A DNA stretch of 64,000 nucleotides, taken from Lachnospiraceae bacterium C6A11. GTDB lineage: Bacteria; Bacillota; Clostridia; Lachnospirales; Lachnospiraceae. Both the position numbers and the translations under genes were made by a program. Numbering within the stretch: the stretch's first letter is position 1; each line of letters starts with the position of its first letter. Location of the stretch: NCBI GenBank assembly GCA_000702245.1, contig JNKY01000013.1:124001-188000 (forward strand), in the 5' to 3' direction. Below the pieces are notes generated by a model. It ran no database searches. It was not told where the DNA came from and saw nothing but the letters and a program-made list of their open reading frames with translations. This document shows, one piece after another, positions 9,558 to 19,037 of the stretch.

Positions 9558-10240
9558 ATCGCAGCCTCCAAAATGTAACCAACCTTGTAAACCGTCTTGA
9601 TAAACTCGGGCTCTGCCGGGTTATCTTCAAGCTTCTCGCGAAGCCAGCGGATGTGAACCGTCAGCGTCGACGGATCAACCTCCGAGAACGCTCCCCAGAC
9701 CTCGCTGAGCAGCTTATCCTTCGGTATCGCCACATTCGGATGGGTGCACAGATATGCCAGAAGATCAAATTCACGCATCGAAAGATTCACAGGCTTACCA
9801 TCCCTGGTAACCGCGCGGGAACCAATGTCAACCGTAACCTTGCCGAAAGTCACCTTCTTATCGTTGTCACTGAAGCCGTAGGTCCTGCGGAGCAGCGCAT
9901 TTATCCTTGACAGCAGCTCCTTCATGGAGAAAGGCTTCGGTATGTAATCGTCCCCACCGATATCAAGACCCGTAACTCTGTCGGTCTCGCTGGTCCTTGC
10001 ACTCGCAAAGATCACCGGAACCTGTGAAACGCGGCGAAGCTCACGGCAGATATCAAAGCCCTCCGCATCCGGAAGATTAATATCCAGAAGTATCAGTGAA
10101 AAGCTTTTATCCGTGAGCAAGTCGAAGGCCTCCTCGCCGGTGCAGACACACGTAACAAGAAACCCGCGGTCACTCAGCATATCCGAAATGATCATGGAAA
10201 GATCTTCGTCATCATCTATTATCAAAATACTTTTCTGCAT
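9554..10240 (-). CDS. OmpR-family response regulator
   Basis: A 228-residue response regulator. The receiver has acidic residues IDDDED, phospho-acceptor Asp in LLDINLPDAEG (about residue 53) and Lys in DDYIPKPF. The winged helix (about 130-225) ends in FIKTVYKVGYIL. It forms an operon with the histidine kinase (4-nt overlap) and lies upstream of the FtsX-type ABC genes, its likely targets. It follows the repeat-containing membrane protein by 43 bp on the same strand. Confidence 0.93.
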   Translation of the reverse strand: MQKSILIIDDDEDLSMIISDMLSDRGFLVTCVCTGEEAFDLLTDKSFSLILLDINLPDAEGFDICRELRRVSQVPVIFASARTSETDRVTGLDIGGDDYIPKPFSMKELLSRINALLRRTYGFSDNDKKVTFGKVTVDIGSRAVTRDGKPVNLSMREFDLLAYLCTHPNVAIPKDKLLSEVWGAFSEVDPSTLTVHIRWLREKLEDNPAEPEFIKTVYKVGYILEAAI

Positions 10241-10283
10241 CAGATTACCCCTTTAAAATACTGAAACACCTTTTTATGGTTTT

Positions 10284-10994
10284 CTACTCTATTACCTCCA
10301 GCAGACGATCAACCAACTGGATACCGCTAAGCGAATACCATTTGCCATCGTTTTTGTACGTACTTATGGTTTCCGTCACTTCGCGTTCTTCACCATTATA
10401 ATCAACGACATATCTTACCACAACAACCGCAATTTCATCCTGTCTGTCCAGGAAGGAATAATACTCATCATAACCGTATCCGCCAAGATAATCATCTATA
10501 TATTTAGAAACACTCATATGTGTTACCTTTTCAATCTTGTAGCTTATTATTTTGTCTGATAAATAGTACGACCTATTCTCTACCTGATGCATGGCCCAGC
10601 TACGTAATTCTTCTCCGGTGGAAAGCTTATTAAGCGTCATCCCTGCCTCATTAACAATTGCCAGCATGTCAAACTCTTCATCGGTCATATTCTTAATGAT
10701 GCTCTTATAATCATTGTTCATGACAGCTTCCATATCATGTTTCACCACGCTCTCCGGAGAGTTAGCTGATCCGAAAACAAGGAAGTATGCTAACACACCT
10801 GCCCCGGCAAGAACTATTACTATCAGTGCGATCACTATTCCCTTCTTACTCTTTCTGCCCTTTATTCCATCAGGCATTTCCAGCATCCCTGTCATGTCAG
10901 TATATTCATTATTCATCGACGGCATCCCCGACATATCTGTATATTCGTTATTCATCTTCGGCATCCCCGACATGTCTGTGTATTCGTTATTCAT
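10284..10994 (-). CDS. Single-pass membrane protein with tandem MNNEYTDMSGMP repeats
   Basis: A 236-residue protein of unknown function. I place the start at ATG 10994, preceded by GAGAAAGG; a longer frame to 11021 overlaps the MazG gene further and lacks a ribosome site. The first about 39 residues are three 13-residue repeats (MNNEYTDMSGMP plus one). A basic stretch (GRKSKK) and one TM (about residues 50-70) follow. The external domain (about 75-236) may be NTF2-like (SPESVVKHDMEAVMNNDYKS). The N-terminus should be cytoplasmic by the positive-inside rule. It overlaps the end of mazG by 8 nt. Confidence 0.65.
   Translation of the reverse strand: MNNEYTDMSGMPKMNNEYTDMSGMPSMNNEYTDMTGMLEMPDGIKGRKSKKGIVIALIVIVLAGAGVLAYFLVFGSANSPESVVKHDMEAVMNNDYKSIIKNMTDEEFDMLAIVNEAGMTLNKLSTGEELRSWAMHQVENRSYYLSDKIISYKIEKVTHMSVSKYIDDYLGGYGYDEYYSFLDRQDEIAVVVVRYVVDYNGEEREVTETISTYKNDGKWYSLSGIQLVDRLLEVIE
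10878..10994 (-). repeat. Three 39-bp in-frame tandem repeats
   Basis: Three consecutive 39-bp units encode MNNEYTDMSGMP-K, MNNEYTDMSGMP-S and MNNEYTDMTGML-E. The copies are nearly identical at the DNA level, which points to recent expansion. They form the cytoplasmic N-terminus of the membrane protein. Confidence 0.85.
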
Positions 10995-11463
10995 CGTAAC
11001 CCTTTCTCTTCTTTGCAACACCGATCAGTTCTACGGCTTCGTTCATTGCGGCAGCCAGATATGGTTCCTGCCATTCCTTACCATCCTTCTCCGCCTTCTT
11101 TATCTCTTCCCAGGACTTATGACGTTCCTCGTCGGATTCAAAAGTCACACCTGAAAATACATGCGGATGCCGGCGAACCATCTTATCTGAAACAACCTTC
11201 GCCACGTCATCAAATGTAAAATACCCCTCTTCCTCAGCGATCACTGAGTGGAACATAACCTGCAGCAGAAGATCTCCAAGCTCTTCCTTGAGATTCTCCG
11301 GGTCACCCTTCTCCTCAAGTATATTTATCCCGCAGATAACCTCCGCTGCCTCCTCGATAACCGTCGGTTTAAGGCTTGTGTGTGTCTGCACCTTGTCCCA
11401 TGGGCAGCCATCCTCTGCGCGGAGCTTTTCAACTACTTCCTTCAATCTATCTATCTCTGCCAT
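10987..11463 (-). CDS. mazG: MazG-family nucleotide pyrophosphohydrolase
   Basis: A 158-residue single-domain MazG-like enzyme that hydrolyses (d)NTPs to monophosphates, thought to clear aberrant nucleotides. It has the family marks GCPWDKVQTHTSL near residue 20, the metal-binding EEAAEV helix, LKEELGDLLLQVMFHS, and a later KMVRRHPHVF segment. It is about half the length of E. coli MazG (263 residues) and corresponds to the N-terminal catalytic half with a short tail, a common form in Firmicutes. Two palindromic operator-like sites lie upstream. Confidence 0.9.
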   Translation of the reverse strand: MAEIDRLKEVVEKLRAEDGCPWDKVQTHTSLKPTVIEEAAEVICGINILEEKGDPENLKEELGDLLLQVMFHSVIAEEEGYFTFDDVAKVVSDKMVRRHPHVFSGVTFESDEERHKSWEEIKKAEKDGKEWQEPYLAAAMNEAVELIGVAKKRKGYDE

Positions 11464-11533
11464 ACCAATATCGACTCCTTTGCCTTACTGCCCTTAATGA
11501 TACCACATTCCACACAATTTCTCTAAAATTTAT

Positions 11534-11588
11534 TTGACGCACGTCAAGTAGAATCAGCTTTTTGCGTTTTCTATCTGACGCGCGTCAA
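11534..11588. promoter_or_regulatory. Pair of palindromes TTGACGCrCGTCAA upstream of mazG
   Basis: TTGACGCACGTCAA (11534-11547) and CTGACGCGCGTCAA (11575-11588) are near-perfect 14-bp palindromes whose centres are 41 bp apart, close to four helical turns. They sit in an AT-rich intergenic region upstream of mazG. The first also contains a TTGACG that could act as a -35 box on the minus strand. The spacing suggests cooperative binding of a dimeric repressor. The binding protein is unknown. Confidence 0.5.
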
Positions 11589-11660
11589 ATTTGATTTCGT
11601 ATATAATTATTATACGTGATATTTTACGATCTTTATACCGTAGAAACTATTCACATCATA

Positions 11661-12473
11661 TCACTCAAGGACACTTCGATTAAGTTCCCAGAACATTACT
11701 GCGCTGGCTGCACCGACATTCAGCGAATCAACGCCAGGCTTCATCGGAATCTTTGCAACGTATTTACTGCTCTTTATGGTTTCTTCCTTCAGGCCCCAGC
11801 CTTCATTACCGAGTATCACTGCCTGCTTCTCCTCAGCCTTGATCCTTGGATCACTGATACTTACCGAGTTGTCCGAGAGCGCCATAGCGATCGTGGCAAA
11901 ACCATCTCCGGCAAGCGCCGAAATGTAATCAGTATCCTTATCGATCACGGTCCAGTCAATCTGAAATACATTGCCCATACTTACTCTCGCAGCCCTTCTA
12001 TACAGAGGATCCGCAGAATCAGAGGTGAGTATGATTGCCTCAACTCCCATAGCTGCGGCCGACCTGAATATCGATCCAACATTCGTCGGATTCTGCACAT
12101 TCTCGAGAATCGCTACCAGCTTCTTACCTCTGATAACCTCGGCAATATCAGGCAGAGGCTTTCTCTTCATCGCTGCAAGTATCCCACCGGTCAGTGCGTA
12201 CCCTGCCAACTCTCTCAGCACTTCATCACCGCCATAATATATCGGGGTGTCCTTGCACATCTCGTATATTTTCGCCGTTTCTGCGTCCGGCTCATTAATC
12301 GCTGTAAGGATTGATAACGGTTCATATCCGGCATCAAGCGCCCTTCTTATCACCTTGGCACTCTCGCAGATAAATATACCGGGTGCCGGCTCATTCATTC
12401 TAAGAAGCTGAACCTCGCTCCTCTGCTTATATATCTCAAGTTCCGGCAGATCAAACCTATATATTTCCGTCAT
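11661..12473 (-). CDS. TrmH/SpoU-family RNA 2'-O-methyltransferase
   Basis: A 270-residue SPOUT methyltransferase acting on tRNA or rRNA. I prefer the start at ATG 12473 (MTEIYRFDLPEL), preceded by AAAGAGG; the frame extends to 12551, and another ATG at 12521 has a GGAG. The N-terminal substrate-binding part has FICESAKVIRRALDAGYEP. The catalytic SPOUT domain (about 120-270) has motif 1 ILENVQNPTNVGSIFRSA, motif 2 VILGNEGWGL and motif 3 IPMKPGVDSLNVGAASAV, all intact. The exact RNA target cannot be told. Confidence 0.88.
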   Translation of the reverse strand: MTEIYRFDLPELEIYKQRSEVQLLRMNEPAPGIFICESAKVIRRALDAGYEPLSILTAINEPDAETAKIYEMCKDTPIYYGGDEVLRELAGYALTGGILAAMKRKPLPDIAEVIRGKKLVAILENVQNPTNVGSIFRSAAAMGVEAIILTSDSADPLYRRAARVSMGNVFQIDWTVIDKDTDYISALAGDGFATIAMALSDNSVSISDPRIKAEEKQAVILGNEGWGLKEETIKSSKYVAKIPMKPGVDSLNVGAASAVMFWELNRSVLE

Positions 12474-12610
12474 ACCAAACCTCTTTCTTTTGCACCATGC
12501 CAGGCCCATCCACAGTTTCATCTTTTCTCCGACCTGATACACCACGGACATAGCTGAATTTTCATCTTATCACTGTCCGGATATTCCGTAGCACAGCTTA
12601 ATCTTCACGA

Positions 12611-14380
12611 TCATGCCGATTGCGAAGTCGTCAAGCGGTAGTAGTATCCCTTCTTCTCCATAAGCTCACTGTGTGTTCCACACTCCAGTATTCCGCCGTG
12701 ATCGATGTACATGATCTTATCGCATTTACGGATAGTTGAAAGACGGTGTGCGATAATAAACGAGGTTCTTCCCTGCAGCATGGCATCCAGTCCCTGCTGA
12801 AGCGCACGTTCGGTTTTCACATCGATGCTCGAGGTTGCCTCATCCAGTATCAGAACCCTCGGATCGGATATCAGTGTTCTTGCAAATGAGATCAGCTGGC
12901 GCTGTCCTTCACTGAGTGATGAGCCGCGCTCCTTTACCTCAGTTTTGTAACCGTCCGGCAGAAGGCTTATAAAATCATCTGCTCTGACCGTCTTCGCTGC
13001 CTGCTCTATCTCCTGAATATCCGCATCCAGCTTTCCGTATCGGATATTATCCTCTATCGTTCCTGAAAATATGAAGCTGTCCTGCATCATGATTCCCATC
13101 TGTGATCTCAGAGAATGAAGCGTCACGTCACGTACATCCGTACCGTCGATGGATACACTTCCCTTCCCTACATCATAAAACCTTGAAAGCAGATTGACAA
13201 TAGTACTCTTTCCTGCTCCGGTCGGTCCAACCAGAGCAACGCTCTCACCGGGCTCCACTGTGAAGGATACATCCTTCAGCACATCTGTACCCTCTTCATA
13301 CGAGAAAGTAACATGATCAAAGGTGACTCTTCCCTGAATCGGCGGCATTTCCTCAGCGCCTTCCTTATCACGTATTTCCACCGGTTCATCCATAGTCTCG
13401 AAGATTCTCTCAAGATAAGCAATGTTATTTATGAAGTTGTTAAATATATTTCCCAGGTTCATGATCGGCTGCCAGAAAAATGAAGCATAGCTTGAAACAG
13501 CCACGATAGTTCCCAGAGATTTGCTGCCCTGTCCGAAAAGTATCACGCCGAAGAGGAAGATTGCCGAACGAACGATTACCGATATGGTATCGATTCCCGG
13601 CCAGACCAGATTCGAGTATTTTACCGCTGTATTCCAGGTTTCTCTGCAGTCATTTGACAGCTCTTCAAAGGTCTTCTTATTTTCATCTTCCCTTGCAAAT
13701 ATCTGAGTGATCCTTGCGCCCACGATATTTTCCTGCAGATACGCATTCAGGTTGGAATTCTTATTTGATACCGCCTGCCAGGCCTTCCTCTGCTTATTCT
13801 TGATCCACAGCATGAAGGCCATGAGCACAGGAACACCGCACATGACTACAAGCGCAAGCTGCACATCCACCATAAACATGAAGATCGTGATAAATATAAG
13901 GTTGAAGCCCTCCAGCACTATATTAATAAGGCCGTTTGACAGCATATCCGAAACTGAATTCACGTAGTTGACAACTCGGATCAGTATCTTGCCGTGCGGA
14001 CGATCGTCATAATATCTGAACGGCAGCTCCTGCAGATGCGCGAAGAGATCCTTCCTGATATCGAAGATGATCTCCTGGCTCACGTTCACCATAAGTCTGC
14101 TTCTGATCGTTGTAAATACGACACTTACCAGATACACCGTTGCCAGCACTCCTACCAGTATCATAAGCATTCCGGTATCCTTGTCCGGTACCGCATGGTC
14201 CAGCGCATAGCGGATGATCATAGGTGCCAGATAACCGAAGGCTCCTCCGAGGCCGCTAAGAAACAGTGCGATCATCATTGGTTTCTTCCACTTTTTTATA
14301 TATGAGGATGCCCTGAGCAAATGCTTTATCTGAAAAGGCTCCTCTAAGTTTTCATCCTGTTTGTAAGTATTTCTTGCCAT
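12611..14380 (-). CDS. Heterodimeric ABC exporter subunit
   Basis: A 589-residue ABC half-exporter: six-TM domain (about residues 30-320) then ATPase. Walker A GPTGAGKST, signature SLSEGQRQLISFAR and Walker B VLILDEATSSID are all standard (LSEGQ). It is paired with the gene upstream at 14385 (4-bp gap), in which the signature is LSGGQ, the usual arrangement for BmrCD/LmrCD-like multidrug exporters. The AraC regulator gene divergent from the pair is a plausible controller. Confidence 0.9.
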   Translation of the reverse strand: MARNTYKQDENLEEPFQIKHLLRASSYIKKWKKPMMIALFLSGLGGAFGYLAPMIIRYALDHAVPDKDTGMLMILVGVLATVYLVSVVFTTIRSRLMVNVSQEIIFDIRKDLFAHLQELPFRYYDDRPHGKILIRVVNYVNSVSDMLSNGLINIVLEGFNLIFITIFMFMVDVQLALVVMCGVPVLMAFMLWIKNKQRKAWQAVSNKNSNLNAYLQENIVGARITQIFAREDENKKTFEELSNDCRETWNTAVKYSNLVWPGIDTISVIVRSAIFLFGVILFGQGSKSLGTIVAVSSYASFFWQPIMNLGNIFNNFINNIAYLERIFETMDEPVEIRDKEGAEEMPPIQGRVTFDHVTFSYEEGTDVLKDVSFTVEPGESVALVGPTGAGKSTIVNLLSRFYDVGKGSVSIDGTDVRDVTLHSLRSQMGIMMQDSFIFSGTIEDNIRYGKLDADIQEIEQAAKTVRADDFISLLPDGYKTEVKERGSSLSEGQRQLISFARTLISDPRVLILDEATSSIDVKTERALQQGLDAMLQGRTSFIIAHRLSTIRKCDKIMYIDHGGILECGTHSELMEKKGYYYRLTTSQSA

Positions 14381-14384
14381 AATC

Positions 14385-16202
14385 TTATCCTTCTTGCAGT
14401 TTCACCAGCTCAGCATAATATCCGTCTTTAGCTGCAAGCTCCTCGTGGTTTCCTTCCTCAAGTATCCTTCCGTCCTTCAAAATAATGATACGGTCTGCTA
14501 TCTTCGCAGTAGAAACTCTCTGTGCAATGATCAGCTTCGTCGCCTGGAAATCAAGCTTTCTGAGTGATTCCTGTATCTGCCTTTCGGTCTCCAGATCCAC
14601 TGCTGATGTAGTATCGTCCAGAATAAGTATTGCAGGTTTTACCGCCAGCGCTCTTGCCAGCGAAAGTCTCTGCTTCTGACCGCCCGAGAGGCCAACACCT
14701 CTTTCTCCGACTATAGTCTCGTAGCCCTCAGGCATACGTGAGATGAAGTCATCGGCCGCAGAATATCTTGCAAAACGAACAACCTCCTCCTTACGGATAT
14801 GAGGATCGCCATAAGCTATATTTCCTTCTATCGAATCCGAATAAAGCAGCACGTCCTGAGTCGCAAAGCCTATATTCTTTCTTAGTCCCTGCAGCTTGTA
14901 TTTCTGTACCGGTATGCCGTCTATCCTCAGCTCTCCGCCCGTAGCTTCAAAGAATCTCGGAATCAGCTGAATCAGCGAGGTCTTGCCGCAGCCGGTCTCA
15001 CCCATTATTGCGATAGTCTCACCCGGCTTCACGGTGAAGGAGATGTCCTGCAGTACCGGATAGGTTCCGTCCGGATAACGGAAGGAAACATGATCAAAAA
15101 CTATCTCACCTTTCAGTCTGTCCTTAACCGGAACAGCATCCGGCAGATCACGTATTTCCGGCTCCGAATAATATATCTCCATAACCTTGTCCGAAGCAGC
15201 GCGGAACCGCTGGAATTCATTCATGATATTTCCCATCATACGCATAGGGTTTGTGATGGCCCAGATAAGCCCGGAAATAGCCACATACTCGCCCATAGTG
15301 AGCCCGCCGTGGATCAGGAAAAGTCCTCCCACCAGCAGCATAATGAGCGGCATAAGGTTTGCAAAACTTTCAACATAAGGATAATAATGTATCCACACAA
15401 GTCCGGTTTCCTTGTTGGTGTCGCGGTAGGCCGTATTTGCCTTACCAAACTTTTCTATCTCGTTCTGCTCCCTGGCGAAGGCCTTGACCACGCGGTTTCC
15501 GGCTATATTTTCCTGCGCCACCGTATTCATCTCGGCAAGCTTCTCACGAAGCTCGGTATGCTTCGCAGCCACCTCTTTCTTAAACTTCACGATCACAAGA
15601 AATACAAATGGTGCTATCGCCAGCAGAGCAAGTGCCATCTTCCAGTTGATCACGAAGAAATATATTGCTGCCGCACCAAACAACGCAAAGCATTCGATCA
15701 TGACACGGACTACCCAGGCGATCATATGACGCACCGCATCCAGGTCGCCGGTAACACGCGTCATCAGGTCACCGGTCCTGTAGGTACTGAAAAAGGTCAT
15801 ATCCTGCCTCTGTATCTTGTCATAGAGGAAATTACGGATCCTGAACAGTGCCTTCTGTGAAACGAATTCATACGCCATACAATCCGTATAAACTATGATT
15901 ACCCTGAGGATCGTAAGGCCAACCATGGCGATAAGAAGACCATAGAACAGATCTCTCTTCGATGTGAGATTCTCCGCAGCCTTCTCTCCTGTCAGAAAGG
16001 TGTCGATCAGCTTCCCGGATATGAAAGGCACCGTAAGCTGCATGATATTATAGACCACCGTTCCCACGATAGCTGCCATGTAAAGCCCGTGAACACCTCT
16101 TGTATTTTCCCAGAGCCAGCCCATTCGAGTGAGCGGATATTTGTTCTTTTCATTTTTTCTTTTATTTGATCTTTCTATTCTGTCTTTCATATTCTGTGCC
16201 AT
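14385..16202 (-). CDS. Heterodimeric ABC exporter subunit
   Basis: An ABC half-exporter of about 605 residues. The frame opens at a TTG at 16214, but ATG 16202 (MAQNMKDRIE) is a more usual start; no strong ribosome site separates them. The transmembrane domain (about 35-330) is followed by the ATPase with Walker A GETGCGKTS, signature GLSGGQKQRLSLARAL and Walker B LILDDTTSAVD. The Asp after LILD, where a catalytic Glu is normal, marks this as the degenerate-site subunit of a heterodimeric exporter. Partner is at 12611-14380. Confidence 0.88.
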   Translation of the reverse strand: MAQNMKDRIERSNKRKNEKNKYPLTRMGWLWENTRGVHGLYMAAIVGTVVYNIMQLTVPFISGKLIDTFLTGEKAAENLTSKRDLFYGLLIAMVGLTILRVIIVYTDCMAYEFVSQKALFRIRNFLYDKIQRQDMTFFSTYRTGDLMTRVTGDLDAVRHMIAWVVRVMIECFALFGAAAIYFFVINWKMALALLAIAPFVFLVIVKFKKEVAAKHTELREKLAEMNTVAQENIAGNRVVKAFAREQNEIEKFGKANTAYRDTNKETGLVWIHYYPYVESFANLMPLIMLLVGGLFLIHGGLTMGEYVAISGLIWAITNPMRMMGNIMNEFQRFRAASDKVMEIYYSEPEIRDLPDAVPVKDRLKGEIVFDHVSFRYPDGTYPVLQDISFTVKPGETIAIMGETGCGKTSLIQLIPRFFEATGGELRIDGIPVQKYKLQGLRKNIGFATQDVLLYSDSIEGNIAYGDPHIRKEEVVRFARYSAADDFISRMPEGYETIVGERGVGLSGGQKQRLSLARALAVKPAILILDDTTSAVDLETERQIQESLRKLDFQATKLIIAQRVSTAKIADRIIILKDGRILEEGNHEELAAKDGYYAELVKLQEG

Positions 16203-16385
16203 CCATTTCAACAATAAAACTTTCGTCTACAATAGCATTTTTATTTTTCAGGTGGTATAATCCGATTATTAAAAAATATAACAAATCTATTTTTATTTAC
16301 CTTAAGTGCCTTGTTTTATGGTATTTTATACTATAAATATAATTTTTATTTCATATCTAACTTTATAGTTTGAAGGAGGCTTTAT

Positions 16386-17345
16386 ATGGCAGAAGTTTTT
16401 GAATACAGCGACCGACTCAACTCCCCTGTGGAGGCATTTTACTGTTCCTCAGAAAGTCTGAGACTGCCTGTAGCCGCCCACTGGCACTACTTTGTAGAGA
16501 TGCTTTATATGCTCGAAGGCTCAGTTACAGTCGTATGTAACGGCGTTCCGTATAAGCTCACCCCCGGCAAGCTTCTTCTGATACCGCCGCAGGTAGTTCA
16601 CTCCATCACCCGAGATAACGACCGCGACTTTTTATATACCTGTGTAAAATACAGTGCTATGCATATCCGCCTGGTGGAAGGCTACCTGCCGAATCTTCAC
16701 ATTCTGTTCCGCAAACTGATGCAGAACGAGCTGCCACCGCTGCTGTTTTCTGCAGATGAGTTGTCATCATACAATGTCGCAGAAAACATCTCACCGCAAG
16801 CCCCCGGCATCGAGACAGATACCGACCCGAATCTTCCAACTATCGATTCAAAAAACAATCCAACCTGCAGCCTTATGGACACGATCATCCACGAGGTAGC
16901 AGAGCGCCCTTACGGTTATCTGACTCTTATTTTTTCGAGGCTGACCGGACTTATGCTTCAGATCCTGCGCCTCTGGTACAACCGCGGTATTCCACTCCAG
17001 ACAGAGCTGCCTACCGAAACAGATACCTATTCAGTTCTGGACGTAGCTATCTATATCGACCGGCATTCTAACGAAGTTCTGAAGGTTGATGACCTGGCCA
17101 AAATGTGTAACATGAGTTATTCCTACTTTGCCAAAGTATTTCACAGACAATATGGCCAGAGCTGCAAGCAGTACATCGAATTCATACGCCTCACCAAAGC
17201 CGAGAACCTTCTGCTGTTCACGGACTACGATCTGAATACGATTGCCGAGGAAACCGGCTTCTCCGACAGTAGCCACCTGATACGCTGCTTCCGCAGGCTG
17301 TACCATATAACTCCAAAGCAGTACCGCTTACAGCATCTTTCGTAA
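16386..17345 (+). CDS. AraC-family transcriptional regulator
   Basis: A 319-residue regulator. An N-terminal cupin-like sensing domain (about residues 20-100; HWHYFVEMLYMLEGSVTV and LLIPPQVVHSI) is followed by a variable middle. A C-terminal double helix-turn-helix (about 215-318) has NMSYSYFAKVFHRQYGQS and the second-helix mark GFSDSSHLIRCFRRLYHITPKQYR. The start is preceded by GAAGGAGG. It is divergent from the ABC exporter pair, so those genes are its likely targets (inference). A bidirectional terminator follows. Confidence 0.92.
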   Translation: MAEVFEYSDRLNSPVEAFYCSSESLRLPVAAHWHYFVEMLYMLEGSVTVVCNGVPYKLTPGKLLLIPPQVVHSITRDNDRDFLYTCVKYSAMHIRLVEGYLPNLHILFRKLMQNELPPLLFSADELSSYNVAENISPQAPGIETDTDPNLPTIDSKNNPTCSLMDTIIHEVAERPYGYLTLIFSRLTGLMLQILRLWYNRGIPLQTELPTETDTYSVLDVAIYIDRHSNEVLKVDDLAKMCNMSYSYFAKVFHRQYGQSCKQYIEFIRLTKAENLLLFTDYDLNTIAEETGFSDSSHLIRCFRRLYHITPKQYRLQHLS

Positions 17346-17352
17346 ATAAAAT

Positions 17353-17391
17353 AAGACAACCCGCCGCACAAAACGCGGCAGGTTGTCTTTA
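17353..17391. terminator. Bidirectional hairpin terminator
   Basis: A 15-bp stem with one G-T wobble, AAGACAACCCGCCGC (17353-17367) against GCGGCAGGTTGTCTT (17375-17389), with a 7-nt loop, A-rich before and T-rich after. It separates the convergent AraC and GGDEF genes. Confidence 0.85.
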
Positions 17392-17426
17392 GTCATTTAT
17401 CAGTCAAAGCTTTTGATATTCACTTA

Positions 17427-18878
17427 TTATCCTAAGCCATATTTAAAATCATCCTTACGAGGCATCTTTGATTTATGATGTTCATAATACAGCCTCTTAT
17501 CCTCGTACATCCTCTCATCGGCTGTTCTGAGTGCAGTTTTAACGTCCTTTTTGTCATCGACATAGCATCTGCCAAGAGCAAAACTAACATCACCGGTTTT
17601 ATCAGCAGTTGCTCTGATCTCATCCATCCGACTGCCAAGCTCCTCTTCAGTTATTCCAACGCTGATAATAGCAAATTCATCTCCGCCGGCTCTGAATATC
17701 TCGTTGATATCAAAATACTCCTTCAGGATGTTGGCCGCATTCTTCAGAAGCTCATCGCCGACAACATGGCCGTATTTATCATTGATACATTTAAGTCCGT
17801 TCAGATCTGCAAATATAACGCCTACAGACTCCTTATCACTTTCCTCACCGCTGCACATATCATCGATCAGATTATTCATCTCATTACGATTCATAACTCC
17901 GGTAAGCATATCTATCGAGCAAAGCTTCTTCAGCCTGTCCATGAGAAGCATATTGTTGATCTCCGAGCTCACGATAAACGTTGTTGTCTCGAGGGTTTCC
18001 TTAATCTTATCAGCATTTTCCGCCGCAAAATTGATGGCCCAGATATATCCCAGCAGCTCATCGCCAAACTTAAGCGGGAAGAGAACGATATTTTTACCTC
18101 CCGCGGAGGTTATCGACTCATACCATACAGGATTTCTTTCCTTAACCACCTGCATATCATGCTCATCCTTGGCGATCAGGCAATTGCTTCCGGCAATAAT
18201 ATTCTTCCACGAATCGGCGATATCATAGAACGCCTTATCAACATAGTTATCCATAGGAAGAAGCTTCGTATCCTTTGACAGAAACTCGCAGAGAACCGAA
18301 CAGCCTCTTGTCTCATGATCCATAAGCAGGATACAAGTATGCTCGGACTTGCAAAGCTCTCCGATATCTTTGATAACCTCGGATATCGAAATTCTAAAGT
18401 CCTTCGTGCTCCTGAGCTTGATACAGGTCTCAAGAACAGATGTTGCAACCTCGGAGGATACAGAAGAAATCTTTTTTGAATCACTTTCTATATTGATCTC
18501 CATAGTGTAGGTGCAGAAACAGAGCTTGCCGCCCTCTATCTTCTCTTCATATGCAACCGGAAGAAAGGTCATATTGAACCATAATCCGTTCATCCTCTCC
18601 GGCCTCGCATAGGAATGCAGGCACTTCTTCTCAACCGCCGCCCTGAAGCTATAGTCCTCAAAATTCAGATCTCTTGTAAGATAGTCTGTATATTCTGAAT
18701 TCGGCACAAATACATCTTTCAACATTTCCGCACCGGGAGCGGGATTCTCTATGGTGTTGATATAAGAATCATTGCCATCTACTATACGAAACTTTCCTTT
18801 TTTACCGTCATCAAAAGCTTCAACGGAAACAACGCATGTCATAGCCCCAAAGCCATCAACATAGCTTTTGAAATCCAT
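17427..18878 (-). CDS. GAF-GGDEF diguanylate cyclase
   Basis: A 483-residue soluble signalling protein. The N-terminal region (about 1-130) has the look of a PAS-like sensor. A GAF-like domain follows (about 150-300), and the C-terminal GGDEF domain (about 310-470) has DMLTGVMNRNEM, FADLNGLKCINDKYGH and the intact active site RAGGDEFAI. Diguanylate cyclases make c-di-GMP from two GTP. No EAL domain is present. No clear inhibitory RxxD site was seen five residues ahead of GGDEF. The signal sensed is unknown. Confidence 0.88.
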   Translation of the reverse strand: MDFKSYVDGFGAMTCVVSVEAFDDGKKGKFRIVDGNDSYINTIENPAPGAEMLKDVFVPNSEYTDYLTRDLNFEDYSFRAAVEKKCLHSYARPERMNGLWFNMTFLPVAYEEKIEGGKLCFCTYTMEINIESDSKKISSVSSEVATSVLETCIKLRSTKDFRISISEVIKDIGELCKSEHTCILLMDHETRGCSVLCEFLSKDTKLLPMDNYVDKAFYDIADSWKNIIAGSNCLIAKDEHDMQVVKERNPVWYESITSAGGKNIVLFPLKFGDELLGYIWAINFAAENADKIKETLETTTFIVSSEINNMLLMDRLKKLCSIDMLTGVMNRNEMNNLIDDMCSGEESDKESVGVIFADLNGLKCINDKYGHVVGDELLKNAANILKEYFDINEIFRAGGDEFAIISVGITEEELGSRMDEIRATADKTGDVSFALGRCYVDDKKDVKTALRTADERMYEDKRLYYEHHKSKMPRKDDFKYGLG

Positions 18879-18989
18879 AAAGCAACCCCTCCTTCCAGAA
18901 TTTGTCTGACAATTATTATACCATATTTTTTTCCGCAGGTATATCAGAAATTTACTAATTAAATTACCATATACTGATCAGACGAAATA

Positions 18990-19027
18990 AAACGACAGAT
19001 ACCCTATGATACCTGTCGTTTATCGTT
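18990..19027 (-). terminator. Hairpin terminator after the ZIP transporter gene
   Basis: Stem AACGACAGATACC (18991-19003) against GATACCTGTCGTT (19008-19020), paired through G-U wobbles, with a 4-nt loop. On the minus strand it follows the stop of the ZIP gene by about 18 nt and is followed by TTATTT. Confidence 0.65.
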
Positions 19028-19037
19028 TTTTTATTTA

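Noticed and set aside
15090-15860. Plus-strand open frame of 256 codons
   Set aside because: Antisense to the ABC exporter gene at 14385-16202; no motif, no ribosome site, biased His/Lys/Cys composition.
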